64,000 nucleotides of DNA from positions 2,726,864-2,790,863 of the forward strand of contig NW_019091360.1 in NCBI RefSeq assembly GCF_001949145.1, given 5' to 3'. The notes under the pieces are model-generated. The model made no database searches. It was not told where the DNA came from and saw nothing but the letters and a program-made list of their open reading frames with translations. The stretch comes from Acanthaster planci (lineage: Eukaryota > Echinodermata > Asteroidea > Valvatida > Acanthasteridae). The position numbers and the translations under genes are program-made. This document shows positions 26,001-36,100 of the stretch, in pieces (position 1 is the first letter of the stretch; the number at the start of each line of letters is the position of its first letter).

Positions 26001-27478
26001 TTAGATTTGCGATTACTTGTGAGCGTGAATAATTTGTAATTTTAGGGTAGGACTCAACGATAACTGCCGGCGCGTGCAGTGCTATCGTCCCCATGGAGCA
26101 AACCTGTGTGAGTTACCCTGCACTGGTCATGCTATTTAGCGTCAACAAGCGTCAACACATACAACAAGCGTCAACAACTTGAAAATGCCCTCTAAAGATT
26201 TAAAAGTGGTTTCATCATATTTTAGAGACTCTAAGACCTGCCACTGTGCAAGAGAAACATCAAATTCGCTTCCAGATTCACGCAGAAAAACGAAACTTTT
26301 TCGTGATGCATGGAGGCTGCCACTTTTCTTTACTCTACCGTCCACGAGAAAACTGGATGGCGGCCGGTCGGGCAACACGAGCAGGCCCGAATTTGTCGCT
26401 CAAATTTCCACACTCAAATATCATTTTCAATAATGCAATACATTGAATACGATATGTAGGAGCCTTACTAATGTTGTAAATATAAAACATTTGCATAAAA
26501 ATGCTTGAATATTTTGTTGACGCTCCCTTGACGCTAAATAGCATGACGGTCATACTAATTACCGTCAACAAACCGTCACCACAGCATCAACACCCCCAAA
26601 CATGTTCAAATCAAAAGAAGGGGTACTCGACCATAACATGTTTGCCAAAGGGATAGTTTGCCTGAACTTCAACAGGTTAGACTCAGGAAAATTATTGTTT
26701 TAATTTGGCCGAATCACCTCCTTTGAACAGCTCAGAAATCAGCTGCCATGTTGCCTCTGGGGCAACTGGGACCATACCACTGGAGGGTGGTGATATTATA
26801 TGATAAACAAACAATGCTCTTTCCTTTAAAGTTACTACATTTGTATTTTTCTTAAGACTGAAGAATTGTCCCTTTTCTTATTTTGACAATAACTGTGTTA
26901 AATAAAATCTAAGATGTTGTGTCTGCTATATTGATTTTTACTGTCTTAAAAAGTATTTAATTTATAGTGCAGCATATCCACACCTAAATGGTACAGTCCA
27001 AGCTCCATATAAGGAGGCAAGATGGCGGTAAACAGCTACACTGCTAGAGTACATTTGTTTTTTCGTGTGAAAAAATCCATTTTGCAAATTGATTTGTGAC
27101 CTCCAACTACTGGAAAATCTCTTTCAGCCCGAGTATTACCTTTCTACGCCACTTTTGTGAATTAGAATTGTATTTTCGGGAAGTTAACGCTGTGTTGACG
27201 TTACTATCGTGTGTTGACGGTAATTAGTAAGACCCTAGCATGACCCCCCCCCGCACTGCCACTGCACCGCATCCATGGCAGCACCGAGAGTTGACAGTTC
27301 GAGTTTAATATTTCATATTTCCAGGATGAACTGACACGGGTGATCACGAAATCACTCTTAAATGTACTTACTTTGATTTTCCAACAGCTGAATCCCCGAG
27401 ACAGATGATTTTCACGGTGTTTTCACTCGTCTTTCCGCCCGCTTCGGGCAAGATAGCGTCGCTTGTGTTCGCCGCCAT
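17047..27478 (-). CDS. RABL2: Rab-like protein 2 (small GTPase)
   Basis: RABL2 is an atypical Rab-like GTPase that, in studied animals, acts with the IFT-B complex in cilium and sperm-tail function. Coding exons on the minus strand: 27478-27372, 21542-21513, 20663-20584, 20185-20106, 18527-18416, 17810-17713, 17440-17357, 17172-17047. The total is 717 nt, giving 238 residues (human about 228). Motifs: P-loop GDSAVGKS at residues 28-35, DGYQPQQLSTYALTLF (switch I/effector region), WDTAGQERFSSMHPSYYH (G3), NKID (G4) and VSAADG (G5). The tail is acidic, Ser-rich and lacks a C-terminal prenylation cysteine, as is known for RABL2. Exon 2 is only 30 bp (encoding KLVERFLMDGY across its junctions) and sits in a first intron of about 6.7 kb. 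The introns hold several MITEs. The stop TGA is at 17049-17047. The start is supported by VKIICLGDSAVGKS shortly downstream of the ATG. Confidence 0.96.
18675..19102. mobile_element. Possible MITE in RABL2 intron 4
   Basis: The stretch is bounded by related inverted ends: CATATGTGATCTGTCA at 18675-18690 and TGTGATGGGTCACATAT at 19086-19102. The terminal match is short and imperfect. The interior is AT-rich and non-coding. It lies in the intron between exons 20106-20185 and 18416-18527. Class unknown. Confidence 0.35.
22224..22696. mobile_element. hAT-like MITE in RABL2 intron 1
   Basis: The element starts TAGGGCTG at 22224 and ends with the reverse complement CAGCCCTA at 22696. Both ends continue into AT-rich subterminal sequence rich in AAATATTTG and GAATATTC palindromes. 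TAGGGCTG-type termini followed by AATATTCG-like repeats resemble hAT-family non-autonomous elements; that is from general knowledge of the class. No ORF, about 473 bp. Confidence 0.55.
25491..25505. repeat. Short (AC)n microsatellite
   Basis: About seven CA dinucleotides in RABL2 intron 1. A similar short tract occurs at about 58855-58868. Confidence 0.8.
26124..27240. mobile_element. Compound inverted-repeat element rich in CGTCAAC motifs
   Basis: The outer ends are GGTCATGCTA at about 26125 and its reverse complement TAGCATGACC at about 27230-27239. Internally there are two inverted pairs. Pair A: CATGCTATTTAGCGTCAA at about 26127, against TTGACGCTAAATAGCATG ending at about 26546. Pair B: TACTAATTACCGTCAACA at about 26553, against TGTTGACGGTAATTAGTA ending at about 27229. 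CGTCAAC or its complement recurs many times beside each end, like subterminal transposase-binding repeats. It lies in RABL2 intron 1, ending about 130 bp before exon 1. It looks like two related elements abutting or nested. No transposase ORF is visible. Confidence 0.6.
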
Positions 27479-27992
27479 CTTGGAAAAACAAAATATGTGA
27501 GCGATGCATGCCGGGAGAATCTTAATTGGTAACCGCACAGAAATATTTGCAAATCGAGTGAAGCAAAAAGTACCAGCGAGTGATTGATTTCGCAAGATCT
27601 ATGGAGAGCAAATAAAACAAAACTATCATTCCTCGGATTTTGTTTTGTGTGGTTTTTTACTCCGATTAGACAAATTAGGCAAATAAAGTGTGAGATAAAA
27701 AAAAAAGTGCTCCCAAGTATTTCATCCCAGGCAAATGCAACACTTTAGTTCCCTTTATTCGGTCAACATTATGGTTTGAGGGATTTTTGATTTTACTGAA
27801 GCCAATGTAGGTAGCTTGTAGTTATTTCTAGTGGTGTCCAACAGGGCTCCTTTCAGTTCTCTTGAGCTGTTTATTTTCTGTTTCCCTTGCTGTTTTGAGA
27901 AAATTTGGCTATTGGGACAGCACAAACTATATGAAAATACGCAATTTCACCAAAAATTGGAGCTGGGAATGATATTACATGTATTGGTGTCA

Positions 27993-29527
27993 GGTCAACT
28001 CGCCCCCTGACCGACTCGCTCCTTACCGACTCGCCCCTTTCCAACTCGCCCCCTCGTAAACTCGCCCCCTGACCGACTCGCCTCTTACCAACTCGCCTCC
28101 TGATCGACTCGCCCCATAGCCGACTCGCCCCCTGACCGACTCGCCCCTTAGGGGTGCACTGAACCAATTGGTCCTTTCATTTGATTTTCAATTTTTAGTA
28201 GGTTAACGAAAGTGAATTTTTTAATAATCCGCCCAAAACAAACCCACCCCCCAAAAGTGAATGTTGCCAAACGCTCCCAGCGGTCATTTTTCAAATGACA
28301 TCCCTCACCTTCCTGGGGCTCTTCTGACTAATTTTCAATCCCATTTTTGTCTGCTTTGCCCCCAGATGGGTGCCCCTGAATCTACAGAGATGATCCTGGG
28401 CCATACTGGCACAATCCCACCATTTCTTGGCCCAAACAGACCCCTCTTTTTGAAACAATCTGAGGGGGGGGGGTACTTTTTGTGCGCCTCCGCCTGGCGG
28501 AGAATTTTCCTTGAATTGGGACAATGCACCCTTAGGAACGTCAAGCAAATATGGCTGGCCCAATATATTAAAAAAACCAATGGTTCTAACCAACGACGCG
28601 ACACGAACGACTCACGGACGGTGATGGATATTTGGACATCACCACTAATCGATGTATTGTGTGATGTATAAAGTCATAGTGGTACATTGTACACTAATGT
28701 CAATTTTTAACGCCCCATTATTAATTTTTTTGTTTGCGTAATTTTTATTCCTTTTTTGGAATTGAATATCTTTGAGAGTGCTCTTAATTTGTTTACAAGT
28801 AACGGGCACCAGATGACATGACTGTTTTTCCATGACGTCATGACACCGACAGTGCATGCTGGGATGTAATTCAATATGGCCGAACAACAATGTGATCCTT
28901 GGTGACTGTACTCACCGAATAAATCAGTATTTAGTGTTAATTGTGAACTAATAATTGTATCCTCTAAAGTTATCGGAACCTGAAAGTGTATAGCGACCGT
29001 TACACCCTTTGTCATAAATCATGATGTCTCCTTAACACTTCCGTAGGTTTGCGTCGCCGGGCATTATGCCTAAAATGTACCATTTTTTTATCCGAAATAG
29101 TCCGCAAAGTTAATTGATATCGTAGAGTGTTGGTGTTGTGGCGCACAAAATCCCATAGACAATACACAGGAAACGCTGCGCAATGGACCATACACACGAT
29201 AATACTAAATTAGTTTTACCAATATAAAAAAAATATTGTTATCCGCCAAATCCCACACAAAGGGAATATCCACCAAGCTTTAAACAAACGCAACTTTGAG
29301 TGCCCGCTGCAAACCCCAGAATCTATTTTTAAGGGCAGGAATCACCGATTCCATCGGACTGATTGTATTTTTTATTAAATGGTGAATGGACCGGCCATAC
29401 GTGCTTGGCAAACTGGGGGGGGGNGGCATGTCGGTCGGGGGCGAGTTGGCTAGGGGGCGAGTCGGCTTGGGCGAGTTGGTAAGGGGCGAGCTGGTAAGGG
29501 GCGAGTCGGCCAGTGGGCGAGTTGACC
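27993..29527. mobile_element. Foldback-type element 2 with about 16-bp iterated inverted arms
   Basis: The element starts GGTCAACTC at 27993 and ends GAGTTGACC at 29527, the same 9-bp ends as element 1. The left arm (27993-28150) is a tandem array of about 16-bp units such as GACCGACTCGCCCCCT. The right arm (about 29418-29527) is the inverted array (for example GGCGAGTTGGTAAGG), next to a G-run containing the single undetermined base of the window (29424). The interior contains dispersed repeat B (28170-28525) and has no ORF I can assign. It sits about 500 bp upstream of the RABL2 start codon. No clear target duplication was seen. Confidence 0.75.
28170..28525 (+). repeat. Dispersed repeat B, copy 1 (inside foldback element 2)
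   Basis: Similar to 42330-42600 in the same orientation. Shared landmarks are TTTCATTTGATTTTCAATTT, AGTAGGTTAA, TTTGTCTGCTTTGCCCCCAG (copy 2 has TTTGTCTGTTTTGCCCCCAG), ACAGAGATGATCCTGGGC, ATTTCTTGGCCCA and GCGCCTCCGCCTGG. Non-coding as far as can be seen. Confidence 0.7.
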
Positions 29528-30073
29528 TACAATCGAGCTGGCTCCGGGTAGGTGATGCAGGTCTTCCTACGACCGTCCCATTTCAACGTAGAGAGAAAAG
29601 TGTCTTTTCGATTTTCCACTTGGCCACTTTGGGCCACCCCGCCGTTGTCAAAGTTAAATCCAAATTTCTGTTGACAAAAAAAAAAGTTTTTTTTTCGAAA
29701 AGGGATGGTGCAACTTCAAAAAACCAGAAAATCTACCAGCAGAATATGAGAAAATGGGTTGTCCTCATTTAGTGTATCAAATAGCTACCGGAAATTTTTA
29801 GTTGTCCAATTTTCACGCGCTATGAAGACTTTTAAAAGTGAAATCCCAATATTTGCTGCCAGAAAATTGAGTTTTTGAAAATGCTTTACGCAAATTCCCA
29901 AACCCCGAAAATCTATTAACAGAAAATGAGAAAATGGGGTTGTCTACTTTTGGCGCTCCATAATTATTGTCCATCGATCCCCTGGCCCTAAGGTTGCACT
30001 CATTGATCTTCATTATATAATGGAGATCAATGGTTGCACTACATCAAATCACTGAATAGCGATCAGTGCACCA

Positions 30074-30507
30074 AATACGCGTCCATAGAAAACAGTGCAA
30101 AATCGGACCGAAAAGGCGCCGCCTGTTGACTCTCGTGAAGAGGTTGGCCTTCGTTTTTCACTGTAAATTCAAGATTATGTCCAGAAGATTACTTTTTGTT
30201 TCAATTTCATGGGGGTTAGCCAAGGATTTTTTTTAATTCGCCTTTGAACGAAGATACCCCCAACTTAGCAGTAAAACTAAGTGCTCATTTCTGAATGTAG
30301 CCGCCAGCCTCTATCCAAAACAGGTCCGCAATTTGGGGCTTTATGTGAAAGAAATATCCCGAACGGGAAACTATCAGTCCTAAATTCGGGTTTAATGGTA
30401 ATATTTTTATGATGTTTCCTGATTATGGCCTGTCTTATTGTAAAAATCCCGTGGGATCTCAAAGTATTAGTGAGCTCGCGCGCATAACTGATACAAAAAT
30501 TTGGTGG
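30074..30507 (+). repeat. Dispersed repeat A, copy 2
   Basis: Second copy of the repeat at 7457-7867 in the same orientation, with the same order of landmarks (AAAACAGTGCAAAATC to GAGCTCGCGC) and an extra segment of about 25 bp near 30302-30332. It lies in the spacer between RABL2 and the kinase gene. A near-palindrome (CATTGATCTTCATTATATAA and its inverse) occurs just to the left at about 30001-30032. Confidence 0.75.
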
Positions 30508-30949
30508 AATGCACCCCTAAAAGTTTTCAAGAAATCCTCCTCCATCATTATTTCCCATACGTGAACCATATTTTGAAAATTGGGGAGGGTTGAGGTGAAG
30601 TCCGTCTGCGTTCGAAGTTTTTTTTTGGGGGGGGCAACTTTTGGGACCGGCCGCCCCCAATTTATGTGATATGTGCGCACGAAATCCAAGTTCCACCGCC
30701 ACTTGAACTGGATTATCTTTGGATGGAAGTATCTCCAACATTAATTGGTTAACCTACAGGGTACCAAAAATATAAAAGATAGAAAACATGGAAATGTCGA
30801 GATGATAGGGGAGCAGTTTTAACTTGGTATTTGTCTTCAACAACTAAGAACTTTCCCGATTTTTTTAAGCTTGGGGTATTCGTCACTTTTATGTTTGGCG
30901 GGTTTTGTACTGGTTTGCCCAAACACAAAGCTGTATGGCCCGGTGGTTC

Positions 30950-31545
30950 GCCACATGCTGCTTCACGCTCACTTTGCGCATTTTACCACGTGCACCTCGC
31001 ACACAACCACTTCGTCAACAACACCAAGTCTTCCATTTGACGCGTTGCATATTACAGCTGCCACTTCGCCCATTTGCCTTGATTGCGTAAACCTCAGGGT
31101 GCAGTCCACTGATTCATATTGAAAACTCTAGAATCACCATTATTCGGGGCGCAATAACATGCAAGCTAACACCCCTGGGTTTACTCAAACAATATTTAAA
31201 TGATTTTTGTTTTGTTTTAAGGGGGGTTAACTAATTGCATTTTTATTATTTATACAAACCACCCTCTGACAAGTGATAGATCCAAATTCTGCATGCTGCC
31301 ATTTTTCATCGTTATCGTGTATGTACACGATAGTTGCAAGAATTTTGTTTATTATCGTGGCGTTAATTCGCTTCTGTACAATGGCACTTTTGTGTGTACT
31401 GTCCCAAACGTGTTGGGTTGGGCAATATGCTCATGAATTAGCCCACTTTATGGACATGAGGGGGGGGTGGGCGAAGTTGCGAATGAGTAAAGTCGCAAAT
31501 GGCCGAGGTGAGAAGTGGGCGAAGTGGCCAATGGCCCATTCCACC
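30950..31545. mobile_element. Probable degenerate foldback element 3
   Basis: The right part (about 31450-31545), read in reverse, is a string of about 16-bp units such as ATTCGCAACTTCGCCC and ATTTGCGACTTTACTC. The left part (about 30950-31090) has degenerate units in the opposite orientation (ATTTTACCACGTGCAC, CCACTTCGCCCATTTGCC). An exact inverted pair is GCCACTTCGCCCA at about 31062 and TGGGCGAAGTGGC at about 31519. The ends are not defined, and the shared GGTCAACTC terminus of elements 1 and 2 is not seen. Confidence 0.45.
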
Positions 31546-32224
31546 AGGTCGCTGGATTTCTACATGAGAGCTTTGAATTCCGGCGGATTCTTTTCAATCA
31601 GAGGATCATAGAAACACTTTTCAATAAATGAGGAATTTTGGACTTGTGACTTCCAACTCGGGTGATTTCGTCTGCAACAACCTCCAACTTGCCTAGCGAG
31701 CTTATTTCGCAGAGAGGCAGGTGGCCACAGTCAGACCTGCAGATACAGCCTATATATAATTTGATTACTGTTTGGGGGTGATTTTGAAGGAAGGGTGAAA
31801 AAATACCTTCGCGTCTAACCCTTTCGAATTAAAAAAAAAAAACAACTGAATTGTGGCCACAATCTTGATTTTCCAATGAAACACGCGAGGCCAATCTTTT
31901 AAAAGGGGTCACTGGGAAGCACTATTTCTGCCAATTTTACACTACAGACGCGTATTTAGTGTCGTCTGGTGCTCGGAAAATGAGTGTCTGAATGTGATAT
32001 TATTAGTTATCACACGAATGTGAGTGGAACACAGAAAAAGGTAGAGCGTCTGTGTCCCGTATACCACGAGGCCCGTGTTGTGCCACTACAGACGTACATT
32101 CTGTGATACCACCTCAGTGGATATCCCGGTGATCCATTTATCGATAAAGGCGCCACGTGACAGATTGCACTCTTTGAAGAAAAGTGAAAGGGAAACCCTT
32201 ATATAACCATATTCGCCTGGAGCA

Positions 32225-32370
32225 GAAGTACCCCCTCATCGGTTAAAAAGTTAAAGAGCCGTACTACTTAACAGCATTTCACATTCCATTTTGAACCAGC
32301 GAAGTGGAGTTCCTACCAAAGGAGCATATCTTGTCGCGCCCTCTCTTGGTCCTGCTTTGTGCCTGTACTC
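32225..32370 (+). repeat. Dispersed repeat C, copy 1
   Basis: Shares ordered blocks with 41180-41420: CCCCTCATCGGTT, AGCGAAGTGGAGTTCCT and GCCCTCTCTTGGTCC. This copy is shorter because it lacks the hairpin segment seen in copy 2. Class unknown. Confidence 0.55.
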
Positions 32371-32701
32371 AGAAAAGTATGACGCCATCCAGGTTCTCGT
32401 TAAGACTAGGGGGGGGGAAGCGGGTCGCTCTGTGGTATGAAAGGAGGTAAGGGAGAAAGGGCTTGCATAGAGGGAGCACAAAGGCACTTATTTACTATTT
32501 TCCTTAGACTATGCCAAAGATGGGAAATTAAATTTAAAATAGTGAGTATTTTAAACTGGCACGGTGTCAGTCCAAAAGTTATGACTGGCTAGGAACAACA
32601 CGTGTACCTATGTAACTCCATGGAGAGCGGCTTCCACTACATCCTATAAACACATTGGGATGGTCCAGCCGTTCGATTCGGACTAATCCGGTTCGTACGT
32701 G

Positions 32702-32911
32702 TGACGTCACTTCAGTTTAAGCCACGCCCACTGCACATGCACTGCACATACAGTTACATGAACCGGAAGTTAACGCGAAACTCTAGCAATTGCCCAATGG
32801 GAGCCTGCAAATCGTGGTGCGTCCTTCTTTGTGACGAAGTCACTTACGAACCGGACTCAAAGCCAAAAAGTCCATCGTCATACGCGCTGAGATTGCGGCC
32901 CACTGACGTCA
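32702..32911 (+). promoter_or_regulatory. Putative promoter of the kinase gene: two CRE palindromes and an ETS-like site
   Basis: Perfect CRE palindromes TGACGTCA lie at 32702-32709 and 32904-32911, and an ETS-type CCGGAAGT at 32763-32770. All lie within 420 bp upstream of the ATG at 33113 in GC-richer DNA. CREB/ATF and ETS factors bind such sites in animal promoters generally. Use of these sites here is inference, and the transcription start is not defined by the sequence. Confidence 0.45.
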
Positions 32912-33112
32912 CAATTCCAGACGCGCCAATTTCAGAACTTTTACCTAACAACTTGAAGGTCGTAGCAACCTTGTGTTTTGTCTGCGTTTGCTCTTCGTTG
33001 TGTGAACACGGACTCCTGTTTCGGTGCACTTTTTCGTGCTCAGTTACAGTCAATTCACGGAGATTTTATCCTGAGAGATATTTTCTTGAGTGAAATTATA
33101 AAGCGAATCAAA

Positions 33113-36100
33113 ATGTTCAACTTTGCAGCAGCGTTTTCTGAGAGGATCAGGTAAGAAAACACTTTTTTAAGCTATAAGGAATAACATTCAGTTGAGGTTT
33201 CGCAATAGGCCTATGACTTAAATTAAATCAACCATTTCTTTATGAAAAATGGCTCGATTAAAATGTGAATGACTGTTCTATTTACAGTAATATCCCGGTA
33301 CCTCTGGTCAACTCATTAGGACCATTTTGCTGGTAATTTCTGCTTCTCCATTTTAGATATTCTCGTAGCACCAAAGTGGTGCGTTTCGTGCCGGATGATG
33401 ATGGGGGAAGTTCCCCGGAGCCAGCACACGGAGGCGGCGGTGAGATCCCAAGGTGCCGAGATGGCAACTCGCCTGCCTCCCTGGATGATGACTACGGTCT
33501 GACTTCAGCCAGGTGGATCCAATCCAGAGGTGATACCGGGGTGAGATCGACAATCACAGGCCAGACTTCTGGCCAAGCCCCACTACAGGTATCACAAGGC
33601 CGAGTCAGTGGTGATTCTGCCCAAGATCAGCAGAATCCCAATAAACCACAGGAGGGACTCCCTTTAAAGTGAGTTGATGATTTTATTTTCCTTACTTTTC
33701 TCATTTTTTAGAAGCTAAATGCTATTATTTATTAGCATTAGTATTATTTTTGTTTATTTGCCATTATTACAACGAACAAGTGCGTTACAAAACATGAATG
33801 GAAATAAAAAGTGAACCTAATCACTCTTGCCCACAAGCATTCAATTCTAAAACAAAATAAAGCAAACTTGTTTTTTTTTATTTACCTTTGAATTTATTTC
33901 CATATTGCAAAGTATAATTGCTGAATTGTACTGGTCAATAAACGAATGATTATTGACAAAATAGAAGAGTACCAATTAAGAAAGGCACAGATGAGATTAA
34001 AAGGGGCAATATGGAAGTATATAAAGAAGACAAAGTCTTAAACAGAAATGCCTTATTAAGATAAAAAATTAGGCAAACAAAACTAACGAAATCATTCGGA
34101 AAAGATAAGAGATAAGATAAGACGATAAAGACAAAACAAACGAATCGACTGAAATGAACAGTTATGTTGGTTAGTAATTGAAAGAACGTGGCCATTTGGG
34201 TTGGATAAAAATTAATGCACGTCAATGGAAAATACCATGTCAAAATTGGTGGGATTTTTTCTTTTGTTAAACGAAACTAGTGAAAAAGCTAACAATAATT
34301 TTAAAAGGGACAAAGTTATTTTTAGAAGACAAAGTCGCAGCATAAATTGAAACCTGGTCTTAGAAATATATCTAATAACTGTAAGCATTTCTGCTAGTTA
34401 CAATCTCGAGGATAGACGACTTCCTTTTGTCTCCACTAACCGTCCCTGCAGGAGTCTTCTACCCCATAAGAAGTTTTGGCGTTACCGACGCACCAAGGTC
34501 CGGCCGATGGTCGCCAGTGTCTCCCGGTCGGCACAGCGGCCCCATCTTGCTGCCGAAGACTCCGGAGATGGCATGCTACTGACATCGCTAGCAGCCCCGT
34601 CTTCTTCGGAGAGAAGCCAGCAAATTATTGCACTGAAATCTTGCCAAGCTACCACCGATATTGATCTCCGGAGTTCAGGGTCCCCACTTGCTGCAAAGGA
34701 TAACCTATCCCCGACCATCAAACGCCGGCCAGATCTCCCCAGCAATTCAAAGTGAGTTAGTATAAGTTAACTGTTTTAAAACCATGTTTCAAGATTAAAA
34801 ACAAGTCTTAGGATATTTTTAAATAAATCTATCAAAATAGTTAAAACCTGTTTTGAAATATCGAATGCTTATTCCGGACCCTTCCCACTGTTTTCTTGAT
34901 ATCACATACATTAATTCACTTTACAACAACAAACTTCAGCATCGCATTTGATAAAAAAAGACTTCAAAGAAAAATAGAAGTTCAATATTCAGTTAGATGT
35001 GAAAATAGATCCTTGATTCCCAGAAACTACAAAACTCTCTCACAGAGTGTTTTTATGACTTCAGCGCTTGGAAATTTTGGTCTTCTTCAATAGAAACCAT
35101 AACTAATGAGCATGTTACATCAATTGCAACAGAAAATCTCTGTTGCTACAGAGAATCTCTCCCTCTTAAAAGTCCCATTATTAGGGCATTGCGTTTTTGC
35201 TCCATTTTTTTATCTCCAGATTTTCTATCCCATAAATCATTTCATCCTATACACAGGTATATTTAATTCGTATCCAACACCCCATATTTTATTTGCTTCC
35301 AGGTCCCAGCTGTCTTGGACAACGAGATTGCGGAATCTCTTTACATCTAGAAAACACCGCAGTGCCACCGCCGTTGTGCCCTTTCAGGCAGCCGGAGCAT
35401 CGGCGGAATGGCGACCCGACGAACTCATGAACAAACCCAGCGCACCAGAGCCCAAGAGCGACAAGAGTGTAGCTCTGAAGACGAAGATTGATGAGAGGAG
35501 ATTTGAAGCAGACGGTGAGATGAAAACCGTATAAACCTTGTTTAAGATTGGAAACTGCAGACATTTACTCAAGACGAGTTAATAAATTAGTTCACTTTTC
35601 AACGTTACACAGATTTGTGGCATTAGCACAAATTATCAATTTGTTTTATGACCCATATGTATCATCTCTGAGAACTTTAATCTGTGAAAAGGCTGATTAT
35701 TAATAAATAGAGAAGCTGGAAATCCTATTAAGGTCCTTACCCTAAGATGACTGGGTTCCTATTTCGTTTTCTTCAACGTTTTTGACATAGGGGTATCTCG
35801 AGTGCCTCACCACTGGCAGACCAGTGCCAACGTGACGACCAGGGCAACTTTACTCGACACTGCCCCTATGCCGCTCCCAGGGGTACCCCAGTTTGACGGA
35901 GAGTGCCAGCACAGCTCACCCCCTGCTCCACGAATCTGCTCCACCTCACCGCGGGAGTCACCCTCTTCTTCGGAACACAGTGTCTCCTCCAAGCCGTCCA
36001 TCCTAAGGCCTGCATCCCGGCTGTCTTGTCAGCAAGGCGCAGTGATGACGAGCGGAGATAGAGCATCCAAAGGAGGAGATTCAATCTTCAGCCCACCCAG

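Larger units (their letters stand above)
27479..33112. other. RABL2-kinase divergent intergenic region, filled with mobile elements
   Basis: The two genes are transcribed away from each other. The spacer holds foldback element 2, repeat B copy 1, repeat A copy 2, foldback candidate 3 and repeat C copy 1. Several G-runs occur. Open frames in the spacer are short, match no family I know, and overlap the repeats. The last 450 bp before 33113 are GC-richer and carry promoter-like sites. Confidence 0.6.

Noticed and set aside
27993-28150. Regularly spaced repeats that could suggest a CRISPR array
   Set aside because: The about 16-bp units are contiguous and degenerate with no unique spacers, the genome is eukaryotic, and the array is inverted at 29418-29527, which fits a foldback element.
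28261-28671. 136-codon plus-strand open frame
   Set aside because: It falls entirely within foldback element 2 and repeat B, and the other copy of repeat B does not keep the frame.
32701-33093. 130-codon plus-strand open frame just before the kinase start
   Set aside because: It lies in the promoter/5' untranslated region, is not in frame with the kinase exon joins, and its translation resembles no family. The ATG at 33113 opens the chain of exons that joins in phase.
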